Positions 52,025 to 60,568 of a stretch of 64,000 bases of DNA are shown piece after piece. Both the position numbers and the translations under genes were made by a program. Position 1 is the first letter of the stretch; every line of letters begins with the position of its first letter. The DNA is from Haemophilus parainfluenzae (lineage in GTDB: Bacteria > Pseudomonadota > Gammaproteobacteria > Enterobacterales > Pasteurellaceae): assembly GCF_900638025.1 (NCBI RefSeq), contig NZ_LR134481.1, positions 496,001 through 560,000 of the forward strand. The letters are read 5' to 3'. The notes beneath the pieces are model-generated. The model saw only the letters and a list, made by a program, of their open reading frames with translations, made no database searches and had not been told where the DNA came from.

Positions 52025-53659
52025 ATGAAACTCAAAAATCTTTCAATTGCAACCGCACTTTTACTGGCGTTAACCGGCTGTGGCAGCAGCGGTGGCGGAA
52101 ACAGCGATAACCCCCCAACTACGCCCAATAACGAAATTCAAAACAACCAAACAACACAAAATCAAGCTAACACGCAACAGGCTGAACTCGATCGTTTAAA
52201 AACGCAACTTTCTCAAGCGCAAAATGAAAAGCAAACGGCAGAAGATAAACTTAAACAAGCCGAGCAGCTTTCTGCGCAAGATTTAAATAAAGCAAAAGCA
52301 GGTTTACAAAAAGCACAAGAAGAACTTGCAGCAGCACAAAAAGCATTAGATGAAAAACTCTCCTTAGAAAAAATGCTTACTCGTGATGAAGTATTTCAAT
52401 TTGCATTACATAACGGTTTAAATACTGTTGATTCTAGCGAATTTGCAGATAATTTCAAAAATAACAGCAAATCATTTGTAACTGAACAGCTCGTTGAAGT
52501 TCACAAAATTATAGCGCTTAAACGTTTAGCAAGAAGCTATAGCTTATCCGAAGATGAAGTTCGCAATTTTGTAAACGCAAATAAAGACAAAACATTAAAT
52601 GAAGCAAGAACATTACTTAATGATAAACGTACAGAAAGAGAAAATTTAATCAATGAATTAACTGCCCTTGCAAAGCAAAAAGGTTTAGAGGAGTGGGAAG
52701 CACGTAATTTTGCCTACGGTAAAAACTATACAGATAAAGAAAGTGCGGTCCAAGATCTCAATAATTACATTGCTGAGAAAGATAAACGTAAAACCAAAAT
52801 CGATGAATTAATTAATCTTGCGAAAGAAAAAGGGTTAGATGATTGGGAAGCGCAGAATTTTGCTAATAGTAATATTGAAAATGAGCGAACTAAAGCATTG
52901 GAAAATTTAGATAATTTATTAATAGAAAAAGAGCAATCAGCAATTTTAGATGCAAAACGCAATATCATTAGAGAGGCGTATAAAACACCTGAAGGATTTA
53001 CTCGAAAATATGACCCACAAGAAACTACATCTTCAAACGTTCGAGGAGAAGAATCATCCAAACAAACATCATATATAGATGTTTATAATCAAAAATATTC
53101 TATTGTTGTTGGTAAATATGAAGACTATAAAGACCTTAATGATCCGATGTACAATAGAGAAACATATAGCGTTTCTATACAACGCAATTATCTAAATGGA
53201 GTGAATACCAAAGATATACCTAATGAAGGTAAAGCGACTTATATCGGGACTGCTTTCACTAAAGATAGAGAAGGAATGCTTACATATAATGTAGATTTTG
53301 CCAATAAAAAAGGTGAGGGAAATATTACCGGTTTAGACGGTTTAGGTAATCTAACTTTACATGAAGGTAATTTAGCCGAAATCTACGGCAAAGATTGGGG
53401 TAAAGGCATATCTTCTGATATGACTTCTGATAAATGGACAAACATGAAAGGGGAATATTTACTGCTATTTTACGGAAAAAATGCTGAAGAAATTGCAGGT
53501 GTAGCCGAATTTGGTAAAGAAAATGTCTCTTATGATGATCAAGAGGTAAAAGAATTATTTAAAGTTGTGCCTAGAAACGGTGAACGTAATCTCCATTATT
53601 CTAGTAGCGATAATATCGCTATCGGCTTCGGCGGTACACGTGGCGAAATCCAAAAATAA
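52025..53659 (+). CDS. Slam-dependent surface lipoprotein with TbpB-like barrel (host-ligand unknown)
   Basis: A 544-residue lipoprotein. The signal MKLKNLSIATALLLALTGC has the lipid-modified cysteine at 19, followed by the glycine/serine spacer GSSGGGNSDN usual for surface lipoproteins. Residues about 50-115 form a coiled coil (AELDRLKTQLSQAQNEKQTA). Residues about 120-310 hold three helical repeats, the last two very similar (GLEEWEARNFA and GLDDWEAQNFA). The C-terminal part has the transferrin-binding-protein beta-barrel signatures GEGNITGLDG and LFYGKNAEEIAGVAEFG. Followed by a Slam gene, so display on the cell surface is expected. It is unlike TbpB or fHbp in its helical N-terminal region. 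What it binds is unknown. Confidence 0.85.
   Translation: MKLKNLSIATALLLALTGCGSSGGGNSDNPPTTPNNEIQNNQTTQNQANTQQAELDRLKTQLSQAQNEKQTAEDKLKQAEQLSAQDLNKAKAGLQKAQEELAAAQKALDEKLSLEKMLTRDEVFQFALHNGLNTVDSSEFADNFKNNSKSFVTEQLVEVHKIIALKRLARSYSLSEDEVRNFVNANKDKTLNEARTLLNDKRTERENLINELTALAKQKGLEEWEARNFAYGKNYTDKESAVQDLNNYIAEKDKRKTKIDELINLAKEKGLDDWEAQNFANSNIENERTKALENLDNLLIEKEQSAILDAKRNIIREAYKTPEGFTRKYDPQETTSSNVRGEESSKQTSYIDVYNQKYSIVVGKYEDYKDLNDPMYNRETYSVSIQRNYLNGVNTKDIPNEGKATYIGTAFTKDREGMLTYNVDFANKKGEGNITGLDGLGNLTLHEGNLAEIYGKDWGKGISSDMTSDKWTNMKGEYLLLFYGKNAEEIAGVAEFGKENVSYDDQEVKELFKVVPRNGERNLHYSSSDNIAIGFGGTRGEIQK
52620..52904 (+). repeat. Tandem imperfect repeat within the surface lipoprotein gene
   Basis: Two consecutive units of about 48 codons share the pattern DKR-x-ELxxLAKxKGLxxWEAxNFA. 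An earlier, weaker unit (LARSYSLSEDEVRNFVNAN) precedes them. They are coding repeats able to change length by recombination. Confidence 0.7.
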
Positions 53660-53678
53660 ACTTTTCCTTTAATATAAA

Positions 53679-53710
53679 AATGCCGTTTGAACCTCGGTTT
53701 AAACGGCATT
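53679..53710 (+). terminator. Long hairpin between the lipoprotein and slam genes
   Basis: AATGCCGTTTGAACC (53679-53693) pairs with GGTTTAAACGGCATT (53696-53710) over 15 bp including one wobble. The following T-run is weak (ACTTTCT), so it may reduce rather than abolish readthrough into slam. Confidence 0.75.
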
Positions 53711-53725
53711 ACTTTCTAATCGACT

Positions 53726-55147
53726 ATGAAAAAACTTCCTTATTTTATCATTCTACTTCCCTTAGCTACTCAAGCTGAAACCTTCCAAGCACCACAGCCT
53801 GTTTTCTTTGAAAAGAATATTGTGCCGAAAACGGAAGATCCACAGATAAAAACACTGGAGAAATCCACCGCACTTTCAGCACCGATGACATTTGAATCCA
53901 ATGACAATACTCAAACTAAATTGGAAAAACTGATCAACTATAGTGTGGTAAAACAACAATGGGGAATATTGAAACAAACGTTGCCGCTTTATCAATCGGA
54001 ACCTCAGCACGATGTCACGCTATATCGTTATGCCCTAGGGGCGATGTTGCGTGCGGAGCGCAACCATAAGCAAGCGATTCGTCTTTATCGGCAAATTGTT
54101 GATGAAAAACCGGAACTTGCCTATCCGCGTTTCGATTTAGGCGTGATGTTATTTGAAAATAAACAGTATCGCCAAGCTAAAGCAGAACTTGAGCGCGCTA
54201 TGCCGGATTTATCTCCGCCTATGCAACAATTCGCCCAACGTTATTTGGCCACCATGAATGAACGCCAAGGCTGGAAAGCAGACGTAGAATGGCAATATAC
54301 CCAAACCGACAACGTGAATAACGCGTCATCCCAACAAGATATTTTGTTAGGTAAATTGCGCTTTAAAAAAGACAAAGACTCTTTACCACAAAAAGCGCAC
54401 GGCTTTCGTTACGGACTTGGGTTAAGCCGTGAAATCAATGTCGCCGGTAATCATTTTGTGACCTTAAACAGCCGTTTTGGCGGCGTGTATTACTGGGATA
54501 ATCAAGATTATAGCGAAAAATCACTTTACGCCGCATTGGGCTATCGTCATCGTTCCGTCTTACAATCTTTAGGATTGACGCCATTTTTTGAGCAAAACTG
54601 GTTGGGTGCGCCACGTTATAGCCAAAATTATGGCATTACCGCAGATTTACACCGTGAATTAACCGCACTTTGGTCGCTCTCTGGTACGCTTTCCCACACG
54701 CAAAAACGTTATGCGGATGCCAATATTGCACGCCGTCATAACGGCTATATTAACGGCGCAACACTCGCATTAAGTTATCAGGCAAAACCGAATTGGTTAC
54801 TTTTCGGTGGGATTGAAGGCAGCATGGATCGCAGCAAAGACAAAGCAGAGTCCTCACTTCGTCGAGGTGTCAATATCGGCACCGTATGGCAAATTAAGGA
54901 TTTTGCTACCCGTTTAAGCCTGCGCTATGTGAAACGTTATTTTCGTGCAGAAAATTTCTATTTCCCAATGAAAAAACGACAAGATAAAGAATATGGTTTT
55001 AACGCCTCGCTGTGGTATAACAAAATGCAATGGAAAGGTTTTATGCCTAAATTAAATTATCGTTACCGCAAAATTGACAGTAATATCCCGGAATTTTATT
55101 CACGCACTAGCGGAGAATGGTTTGTGTCTGTCGAACGTAATTTCTAA
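53726..55147 (+). CDS. Surface lipoprotein assembly modulator (Slam, DUF560)
   Basis: A 473-residue outer-membrane protein. Signal peptide MKKLPYFIILLPLATQA, then a periplasmic TPR domain (about residues 60-190, with ALGAMLRAERNHKQAIRLYR and GVMLFENKQYRQAKAELERA), then a beta-barrel of about 280 residues ending in phenylalanine (SVERNF), as outer-membrane barrels do. Slam proteins move specific lipoproteins to the cell surface. The preceding gene encodes a lipoprotein with the barrel type they recognise, so they form a client-exporter pair. Two uptake cores are in the gene. It starts 66 bases after the lipoprotein stop behind a hairpin. Confidence 0.9.
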   Translation: MKKLPYFIILLPLATQAETFQAPQPVFFEKNIVPKTEDPQIKTLEKSTALSAPMTFESNDNTQTKLEKLINYSVVKQQWGILKQTLPLYQSEPQHDVTLYRYALGAMLRAERNHKQAIRLYRQIVDEKPELAYPRFDLGVMLFENKQYRQAKAELERAMPDLSPPMQQFAQRYLATMNERQGWKADVEWQYTQTDNVNNASSQQDILLGKLRFKKDKDSLPQKAHGFRYGLGLSREINVAGNHFVTLNSRFGGVYYWDNQDYSEKSLYAALGYRHRSVLQSLGLTPFFEQNWLGAPRYSQNYGITADLHRELTALWSLSGTLSHTQKRYADANIARRHNGYINGATLALSYQAKPNWLLFGGIEGSMDRSKDKAESSLRRGVNIGTVWQIKDFATRLSLRYVKRYFRAENFYFPMKKRQDKEYGFNASLWYNKMQWKGFMPKLNYRYRKIDSNIPEFYSRTSGEWFVSVERNF

Positions 55148-55178
55148 AGGAAGTTACCCAAAATAAAATAGAAAACAT

Positions 55179-55219
55179 GACCGCACTTTGATTTTCGCCT
55201 TCAAAGTGCGGTCTCTTTT
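55179..55219 (+). terminator. Inverted uptake-sequence terminator after slam
   Basis: GACCGCACTTTGA (55179-55191) and TCAAAGTGCGGTC (55201-55213) form a perfect 13-bp stem followed by TCTTTT. Confidence 0.9.
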
Positions 55220-55295
55220 CAAGGTATTTTCTCTTCACTTCGCTTTGTCCATCTATCAAATCAATTTTTTCTACCTTTCCTCATCACCGCTAAAA

Positions 55296-55311
55296 TGTGA
55301 TCTATCTCACA
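55296..55311. promoter_or_regulatory. CRP site upstream of the aldehyde dehydrogenase gene
   Basis: TGTGA-TCTATC-TCACA, both half-sites perfect, 128-143 bases before the start codon. It suggests cAMP-CRP control. Confidence 0.8.
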
Positions 55312-55438
55312 GTTTTAAGTCTTGTCTTGTGCTCAAATTGAACCACTGTCCTCTTTTGGGGACAAAATAGTAGAGACCTGACGATGTAAAAAGAGAAGGT
55401 ATCACTTTGATTGATCACGTAGAAAAAGGAGAAAACAG

Positions 55439-56923
55439 ATGACAAAAGATCTTAATGTCTTTGATAAACACTATGGTTTATTGATCAACGGCGAATGGAC
55501 AAATGGCTCTGAGGGTAATACCTTAACAGCATATAACCCTGCAAATGGTGAAGCCTTAGCCACCTTTATTGACGCTACGGATGCAGATGTCGATGCTGCA
55601 GTGAATGCTGCGAAAGAGGCCTTTAAAACCTGGAAAAATACCAGCGCAACGGAACGAGCTACAATTTTGAATAAAATTGCAGATATTATTGACGAAAATA
55701 CCGAATTATTCGCTTTACAAGAAACGTTGGATAACGGTAAACCGATTCGCGAAACACGCGCAGCAGATATTCCGTTGGCATCAGATCATTTCCGTTATTT
55801 TGCCAGTGTTATTCGCGCCGAAGAAGGTGTCGCAAACCAACTGGATAGCGAAGATTTGTCGTTGATTTTACGCGAGCCTATTGGCGTTGTTGGTCAAATT
55901 ATTCCATGGAACTTTCCGTTCTTAATGGCTGCATGGAAAATAGCACCTGCATTGGCAGCAGGTTGTACCGTCGTGATTCACCCATCTTCCTCTACTTCAT
56001 TGAGCTTACTTTCCTTAGCTCAAAAAATTAATCATTTATTACCGAAAGGTGTCTTCAATGTTATCACTGGTAAGGGTTCTAAATCTGGCGAATACATGTT
56101 GCACCATACTGGATTTAACAAACTGGCATTCACCGGTTCCACCGAAATCGGTAGAAAAATTGGTGTGGCTGCTGCTGAAATGTTGATTCCATCCACCTTG
56201 GAATTGGGTGGTAAATCAGCCAATATTTTCTTTGACGATATGCCATTTGATAAAGCATTGGAGGGCGCACAAAAAGGAATTCTCTTCAACCAAGGGCAAG
56301 TGTGTTGTGCCGGTTCACGTATTTTCGTACAAGAAAGCGTTTACGATAAATTTATCGCGGCACTAAAAGAAGAATTTAAGAAAGTTAAAGTCGGCTTACC
56401 TTGGGAAGATGACACGCAAATGGGGGCGCAAGTAAACGGAAATCAAGTTAAGGTTATTAGCAAGTATGTTGATATTGCTAAAGAAGAAGGGTGTCAAATT
56501 ATCCTTGGTGGAGGTAAATCAACCGACCCGGCATTGGCTCGAGGCGAATTTTTCCAACCAACCTTAATTTTAGCGCCTGATAACAAAAAACGTGTGGCAC
56601 AAGAAGAAATTTTTGGTCCGGTTGCTGTGGTAATCAAATTCAAGGATGAAGCAGATGTAATTAAAATGGCAAATGACAGTGATTATGGCCTAGGTGGTGC
56701 GGTGTGGACATATAACATTAATCGTGCGCTACGAGTTGCACGCGCACTTGAAACCGGTCGTGTTTGGGTGAACTGTTATAACCGTTTACCAGCTGGAGCT
56801 CCTTTCGGTGGTTATAAAACCTCTGGTATAGGTCGTGAAACCCATAAAATGATGCTTGACGCTTATACACAGGTGAAAAATATCTTCATCAGCACCCGTG
56901 AAGAGCGCGAAGGCATGTATTAA
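55439..56923 (+). CDS. NAD(P)-dependent aldehyde dehydrogenase, AldB-like
   Basis: A 494-residue ALDH-superfamily enzyme. IIPWNFPF, the nucleotide loop FTGSTEIGRK, the general-base glutamate in LELGGKSANIFF and the nucleophile cysteine in NQGQVCCAGSR are intact. Sequence resembles E. coli AldB (NGKPIRET, DHFRYFAS, IGRETHKMMLD). The usual Lys-Pro-Ala-Glu loop that contacts the cofactor ribose is HPSSSTS here, an unusual replacement of a nearly invariant lysine. A CRP site lies upstream and a hairpin downstream; it is transcribed alone. Confidence 0.88.
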   Translation: MTKDLNVFDKHYGLLINGEWTNGSEGNTLTAYNPANGEALATFIDATDADVDAAVNAAKEAFKTWKNTSATERATILNKIADIIDENTELFALQETLDNGKPIRETRAADIPLASDHFRYFASVIRAEEGVANQLDSEDLSLILREPIGVVGQIIPWNFPFLMAAWKIAPALAAGCTVVIHPSSSTSLSLLSLAQKINHLLPKGVFNVITGKGSKSGEYMLHHTGFNKLAFTGSTEIGRKIGVAAAEMLIPSTLELGGKSANIFFDDMPFDKALEGAQKGILFNQGQVCCAGSRIFVQESVYDKFIAALKEEFKKVKVGLPWEDDTQMGAQVNGNQVKVISKYVDIAKEEGCQIILGGGKSTDPALARGEFFQPTLILAPDNKKRVAQEEIFGPVAVVIKFKDEADVIKMANDSDYGLGGAVWTYNINRALRVARALETGRVWVNCYNRLPAGAPFGGYKTSGIGRETHKMMLDAYTQVKNIFISTREEREGMY

Positions 56924-56948
56924 TCATTCACTTTCTAACCTAAAAAAC

Positions 56949-56983
56949 GACCGCACTTTGATTTGTATCTCAAAAGCGCGGTC
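56949..56983 (+). terminator. Uptake-sequence hairpin after the aldehyde dehydrogenase gene
   Basis: GACCGCACTTTGA pairs with TCAAAAGCGCGGTC imperfectly. Another uptake core follows near 57022, with nothing else in 56984-57061. Confidence 0.65.
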
Positions 56984-57061
56984 AATTATTAAAGAGTTTT
57001 AAAACCTCTCAAAAATTAACCGCACTTTTGTATTTTCAAAGATACTTATGCTAAGTAAACC

Positions 57062-58243
57062 TTATAATTTTACATCTAACTTCGCGTAAGCTCGTTCTAC
57101 TTTTTCTAATGCTTTTTCTACGGAAATATCACGAGCGAGTAATACACCTAAACGGCGATGGCCATTGACTTCGCCTTTGCCAAAAATACGAATATTGGTG
57201 TTTGGTTCAGCTAATACTTCGGTGATATTGCCAAATTGTACGTTTTTCGATTGACCTTCCACCACAATGGCTTTTGAAGCCGATGGGCTAATAAGAGTGA
57301 TTTCTGGAATAGGTAAGCCTAAAATCGCACGGGCATGTAAGGCGAACTCAGATAATTCTTGAGAAATTAGCGTGACCATACCGGTATCATGTGGGCGAGG
57401 GGAGACTTCATTGAAGATAACCTCATCACCACACACAAACATTTCCACGCCGAAAATGCCACGACCACCTAATGCGGTGGTAATTTTCTCTGCTACGTCT
57501 TGTGCTTTTTTCAAGGCTGCATCAGACATGACTTGTGGTTGCCAAGATTCTCGATAGTCACCATTTTCTTGACGATGGCCGATTGGTGCTAAGAAGCTGG
57601 TGCCGTTGATGTGGCGAACGGTGAGTAAAGTGATTTCATAATCGAATTTAACAAACCCTTCTACAATCACGCGTCCAGCACCTGCTCGACCACCTTGTTG
57701 CGCGTAATCCCAGGCTTTTTGTAAGTCATCTTTGGATTTCAAAATACTTTGACCGTGGCCAGAAGAGGACATAATCGGTTTCACTACGCAAGGAATACCA
57801 ATTTTTTCAACCGCACTTTGGAAGTCATCAAAGTTATCGACAAATTGATAAGGTGAGGTTGGCAATTTAAGCTCTTCTGCTGCTAAGCGACGAATGCCTT
57901 CGCGATTCATCGTAAGCTTGGTGGCTTTGGCGGTAGGTACAACATTAAAACCTGCTTTTTCTAATTCAATCAGCGTATCAGTTGCGATGGCTTCCACTTC
58001 CGGCACAATGTAATCTGGGCGCTCTTTTTCCACTAAGGCTTTGAGGGCTGCACCATCTAGCATGGAAATCGTATAAGCACGATGTGCCACTTGTTGTGCT
58101 GGAGCGTTTTCATAACGATCGACGGCAATTACTTCTACGCCTAAACGTTGTAATTCAATTACCACCTCTTTGCCTAGTTCACCAGAGCCAAGCATCATCA
58201 CTTTAATAGCATTTGGGGTTAATGCTGTACCTAGGGTTGTCAT
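57062..58243 (-). CDS. purT: Formate-dependent GAR transformylase
   Basis: A 393-residue ATP-grasp enzyme that makes formyl-GAR in purine synthesis from formate and ATP. The N-terminal loop [17 protein letters not shown], the [14 protein letters not shown] grasp loop and [18 protein letters not shown] are diagnostic. Only 9 bases separate it from luxS upstream, so it is probably read from the luxS transcript. No PurR box was seen near it. Confidence 0.95.
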   Translation of the reverse strand: MTTLGTALTPNAIKVMMLGSGELGKEVVIELQRLGVEVIAVDRYENAPAQQVAHRAYTISMLDGAALKALVEKERPDYIVPEVEAIATDTLIELEKAGFNVVPTAKATKLTMNREGIRRLAAEELKLPTSPYQFVDNFDDFQSAVEKIGIPCVVKPIMSSSGHGQSILKSKDDLQKAWDYAQQGGRAGAGRVIVEGFVKFDYEITLLTVRHINGTSFLAPIGHRQENGDYRESWQPQVMSDAALKKAQDVAEKITTALGGRGIFGVEMFVCGDEVIFNEVSPRPHDTGMVTLISQELSEFALHARAILGLPIPEITLISPSASKAIVVEGQSKNVQFGNITEVLAEPNTNIRIFGKGEVNGHRRLGVLLARDISVEKALEKVERAYAKLDVKL

Positions 58244-58252
58244 GTTGTGTCC

Positions 58253-58756
58253 TTATTTTAAGAAAGATTCATCGAGTGCTAAATCGTCATTTTTATTAAT
58301 CCCCACACCGCGAGAAATCACATTTTTAGCAATTTTATGTGCTTCTTCTAAAGAATGCTCAGTGTAAGTTCCGCATTGGTATTCATTTAATTCAGGAATT
58401 TGGTTTTGATCTTGCACGGTTAAAATATCTTTCATGGAAGCTAACCATGCATCAGCCACTTGTTGCTCGTTTGGAGTGCCGATTAATGACATGTAAAAAC
58501 CTGTGCGACAGCCCATTGGGGAAATATCGATGATTTCTACATTGTCATTGTTTAAATGGTCACGCATAAAGCCCGCAAATAAATGCTCAAGGGTGTGAAT
58601 CCCTTTTGGTGGGAGAATTTCTTTGTTTGGAATGCAAAAACGAAGATCAAAAACAGTGATGTCATCGCCCTTTGGGGTACGCATCGTTTTGGCAACTCGC
58701 ACGGCAGGTGCGTTCATACGGGTGTGATCCACTTTAAAACTGTCGAGTAATGGCAT
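58253..58756 (-). CDS. luxS: S-ribosylhomocysteine lyase (AI-2 synthase)
   Basis: A 167-residue metalloenzyme of the activated methyl cycle, which yields homocysteine and the AI-2 precursor DPD. The metal-binding HTLEH is in [15 protein letters not shown], the third ligand cysteine in [13 protein letters not shown], and the catalytic cysteine in [27 protein letters not shown] precedes the start. The region upstream carries a candidate small RNA on the opposite strand. Confidence 0.97.
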   Translation of the reverse strand: MPLLDSFKVDHTRMNAPAVRVAKTMRTPKGDDITVFDLRFCIPNKEILPPKGIHTLEHLFAGFMRDHLNNDNVEIIDISPMGCRTGFYMSLIGTPNEQQVADAWLASMKDILTVQDQNQIPELNEYQCGTYTEHSLEEAHKIAKNVISRGVGINKNDDLALDESFLK

Positions 58757-58815
58757 ATTTATTTCCTTTTAAATCATTAGTTTGTAAATTTTTTATATGT
58801 TTTTACAAATTCTTT

Positions 58816-58842
58816 GAACTTTTCTTTTTAGCGTCGGTCTTA
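58816..58842 (+). promoter_or_regulatory. Sigma-E-type promoter of a candidate small RNA
   Basis: GAACTT (58816-58821), 15 bases, then GTCTTA (58837-58842). This agrees with the RpoE consensus GGAACTT-N15/16-GTCTAA at most positions. A start about 6-8 bases downstream (58848-58851) is expected. Confidence 0.6.
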
Positions 58843-58847
58843 TAAAA

Positions 58848-58923
58848 CAAGCAACTTGCAGTTGTTTTAATAAAATTGGTTCCTTAGGTTATTTGCCCCT
58901 TACTTGATAAGGGGCGTTTTTTT
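58848..58923 (+). ncRNA. Candidate sigma-E-dependent small RNA divergent from luxS (MicA-like position)
   Basis: A gene-free stretch starting just after a sigma-E-like promoter. It ends in a textbook intrinsic terminator, GCCCCTTA (58895-58902), loop CTTGA, TAAGGGGC (58908-58915), then GTTTTTTT. The transcript would be about 76 bases. No protein gene on the plus strand lies upstream that could use this terminator, and its T-run is on the wrong side for the leftward yqaA. In enterobacteria the sigma-E small RNA MicA sits in the same place and direction next to luxS. The sequence is not evidently like MicA except for size and layout. A short self-complementary part (CAACTTGCAGTTG) lies in the 5' half, and an A/U-rich stretch before the terminator could bind Hfq. 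Confidence 0.6.
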
Positions 58924-58990
58924 ATCTGTTGAATATCAATTCGTCGTTATTCTAGCCCACAACCAGGTTATGTACAAAGGCTATTCACGG

Positions 58991-59470
58991 CTATGACACG
59001 AAAGGTAAACTGAAAAAGAGTAGGGCAATATAACGCAGTGCTTTTCCAATCGTCATAAAAATCAAACAACTTAGCCAATTTAAACGAAGCCAACCGGCTA
59101 CCGCACAAAACACATCCCCGATAATAGGCAGCCAACTTAATAATAAAGTGATGGCGCCATAACGTTGTATTTTGTTTATTATCCACAAAGTGCGGTCATT
59201 TTTGCTATTAATTTTTGGAAACCATCGACCAATCCAGTAAGTGGTGAGGCTGCCAAGTGTATTGCCTGCGGTTGCCAGAAAAACAAGCCAAAAAATATCT
59301 GCACTTAATAATGAATTAACCAATACTTTTGGTACAGCAAGGGTAACAAAAACAATTTCAGAATTGCCTGGCAGTATGGTGGCACTTAAGAATGCACTGA
59401 AAAACATCAGACATAGTCCATAGGTTTGCCAAAAATTAGTCAAAAAGCTGAAAGAAAAAATGTCCCACAT
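58991..59470 (-). CDS. yqaA: YqaA family (DedA-like/SNARE-associated) membrane protein
   Basis: A 159-residue inner-membrane protein with about four hydrophobic segments and the family sequence ATAGNTLGSLTTYWIGRWFP. Function is unproven; relatives in the DedA superfamily act in lipid flipping and membrane homeostasis. It overlaps the stop of yqaB by one base (TAATG), so the two are translationally coupled. Confidence 0.9.
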   Translation of the reverse strand: MWDIFSFSFLTNFWQTYGLCLMFFSAFLSATILPGNSEIVFVTLAVPKVLVNSLLSADIFWLVFLATAGNTLGSLTTYWIGRWFPKINSKNDRTLWIINKIQRYGAITLLLSWLPIIGDVFCAVAGWLRLNWLSCLIFMTIGKALRYIALLFFSLPFVS

Positions 59471-60069
59471 TAGGCTTTAATAATCTCGCATGTTCTGACG
59501 TCAAAAACATCCATGCCTGCACTTAATCCTGCTTTTACACCAAGATCGGCATCTTCAAAGACGATGCAGCGTGACGGTTCAGCTTTTGCCAGTTCTGCAC
59601 AGCGTAAAAAGGTTTCAGGGTGGGGTTTGTGCTCTTTCACATCGTCAGCGCTGACAATGGCGTTAAAGTAACGTTCGATATCTAATTTTTGTATCAACAT
59701 ATCAATCAGTCTGCGGTTTGAACCTGACCCGAGCGCAATTGGTTTTTGTTGATAGTAATGACGCACCACGTCAAAAGTTGGGAGTAATTTTGATTCTGTT
59801 GGAATCAATTCATAAGAAAGTTTGCGTTTTGCTTGTATCACTTCATTTAAACGTTCTTGTGACATACCGGCATCTTGCATAATGGCTGAGGCGATAGTGC
59901 TCACGGTTGCGCCACCTAAATCATACATGATTTGGCTGTTAAAACGATAACCGAATTGTTCCCCTACTAGGTTCCATGCGCGTGCATGCACTGGCATGGT
60001 GTCGATTAAGGTGCCATCCATATCAAAAATCAAGCCATCATATTTTTCAAAAAGTCTGTTATCTATCAT
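59470..60069 (-). CDS. yqaB: HAD-family sugar phosphatase YqaB
   Basis: A 199-residue phosphatase for fructose-1-phosphate or 6-phosphogluconate type substrates. HAD motif I is DGLIFDMDGTLIDT (the first Asp of DMD is the nucleophile), motif II is in ALGSGSNRR, and motif IV is IVFEDADLGVKAG. First gene of the yqaB-yqaA pair. Confidence 0.92.
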   Translation of the reverse strand: MIDNRLFEKYDGLIFDMDGTLIDTMPVHARAWNLVGEQFGYRFNSQIMYDLGGATVSTIASAIMQDAGMSQERLNEVIQAKRKLSYELIPTESKLLPTFDVVRHYYQQKPIALGSGSNRRLIDMLIQKLDIERYFNAIVSADDVKEHKPHPETFLRCAELAKAEPSRCIVFEDADLGVKAGLSAGMDVFDVRTCEIIKA

Positions 60070-60180
60070 TTATTGCTTTCCTAGTTCGTAAATTTTTTCA
60101 CTTTGTTTCAATTTTGTGATCTGTGCACTGGTAATTTTATGAAATAGCGGTAAAGTTATCCTATCTTAAAAAGGAATGTT

Positions 60181-60546
60181 ATGTCGTTACCCAAACAATT
60201 AACCCGTTGGAAAATTCGCGGTCAGATTGATCAGGAAGTTATTGATATTATTCTGACTTTGCAAAGTCGCTTAGAGCATCATTGGCGCATTGATGTGTCC
60301 ATTCCGACTGTCATCACACTCTTATTGCATATTGCCAACAGCCTTGCTCGCTTAAAACGAGGCGGTTGCGTTTCTCCGCTCCATCAATCCTTTTATGATG
60401 AAATGCAAAGTGCGGTTATTTTCCCTGATGTTTTAGAAATTCACCTCGATTTGCTTTCTTTTATTCCGCAAGACATCCCTGAAGCCGAACAGAGCTATTA
60501 TCTCGCCAATATTTATAGCTTGCTGCTGGAGCAAGATAAAAAATAA
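60181..60546 (+). CDS. Stand-alone PRD-like (PTS regulation domain) protein
   Basis: A 121-residue all-helical protein. TVITLLLHIANSLARLKRGG fits the PRD motif with its phosphorylatable histidine, and DIPEAEQSYYLANIYSLLL fits the end of a PRD, with the second histidine position changed. There is no DNA- or RNA-binding domain, EIIA or EIIB part, unlike BglG-type regulators. It would presumably be a phosphorylation-dependent partner of another protein. No PTS gene is adjacent (the nearest in the window is the malX-like gene at 1700). An uptake core is near 60406. Confidence 0.7.
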   Translation: MSLPKQLTRWKIRGQIDQEVIDIILTLQSRLEHHWRIDVSIPTVITLLLHIANSLARLKRGGCVSPLHQSFYDEMQSAVIFPDVLEIHLDLLSFIPQDIPEAEQSYYLANIYSLLLEQDKK

Positions 60547-60568
60547 GGGCATGAAAGCCCTTATTCTA

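Noticed and set aside
52104..52115. Short C-run after the lipoprotein signal peptide as a phase-variation tract
   Set aside because: Only six C in a row; phase-variable tracts in this family are usually longer or tetranucleotide repeats.
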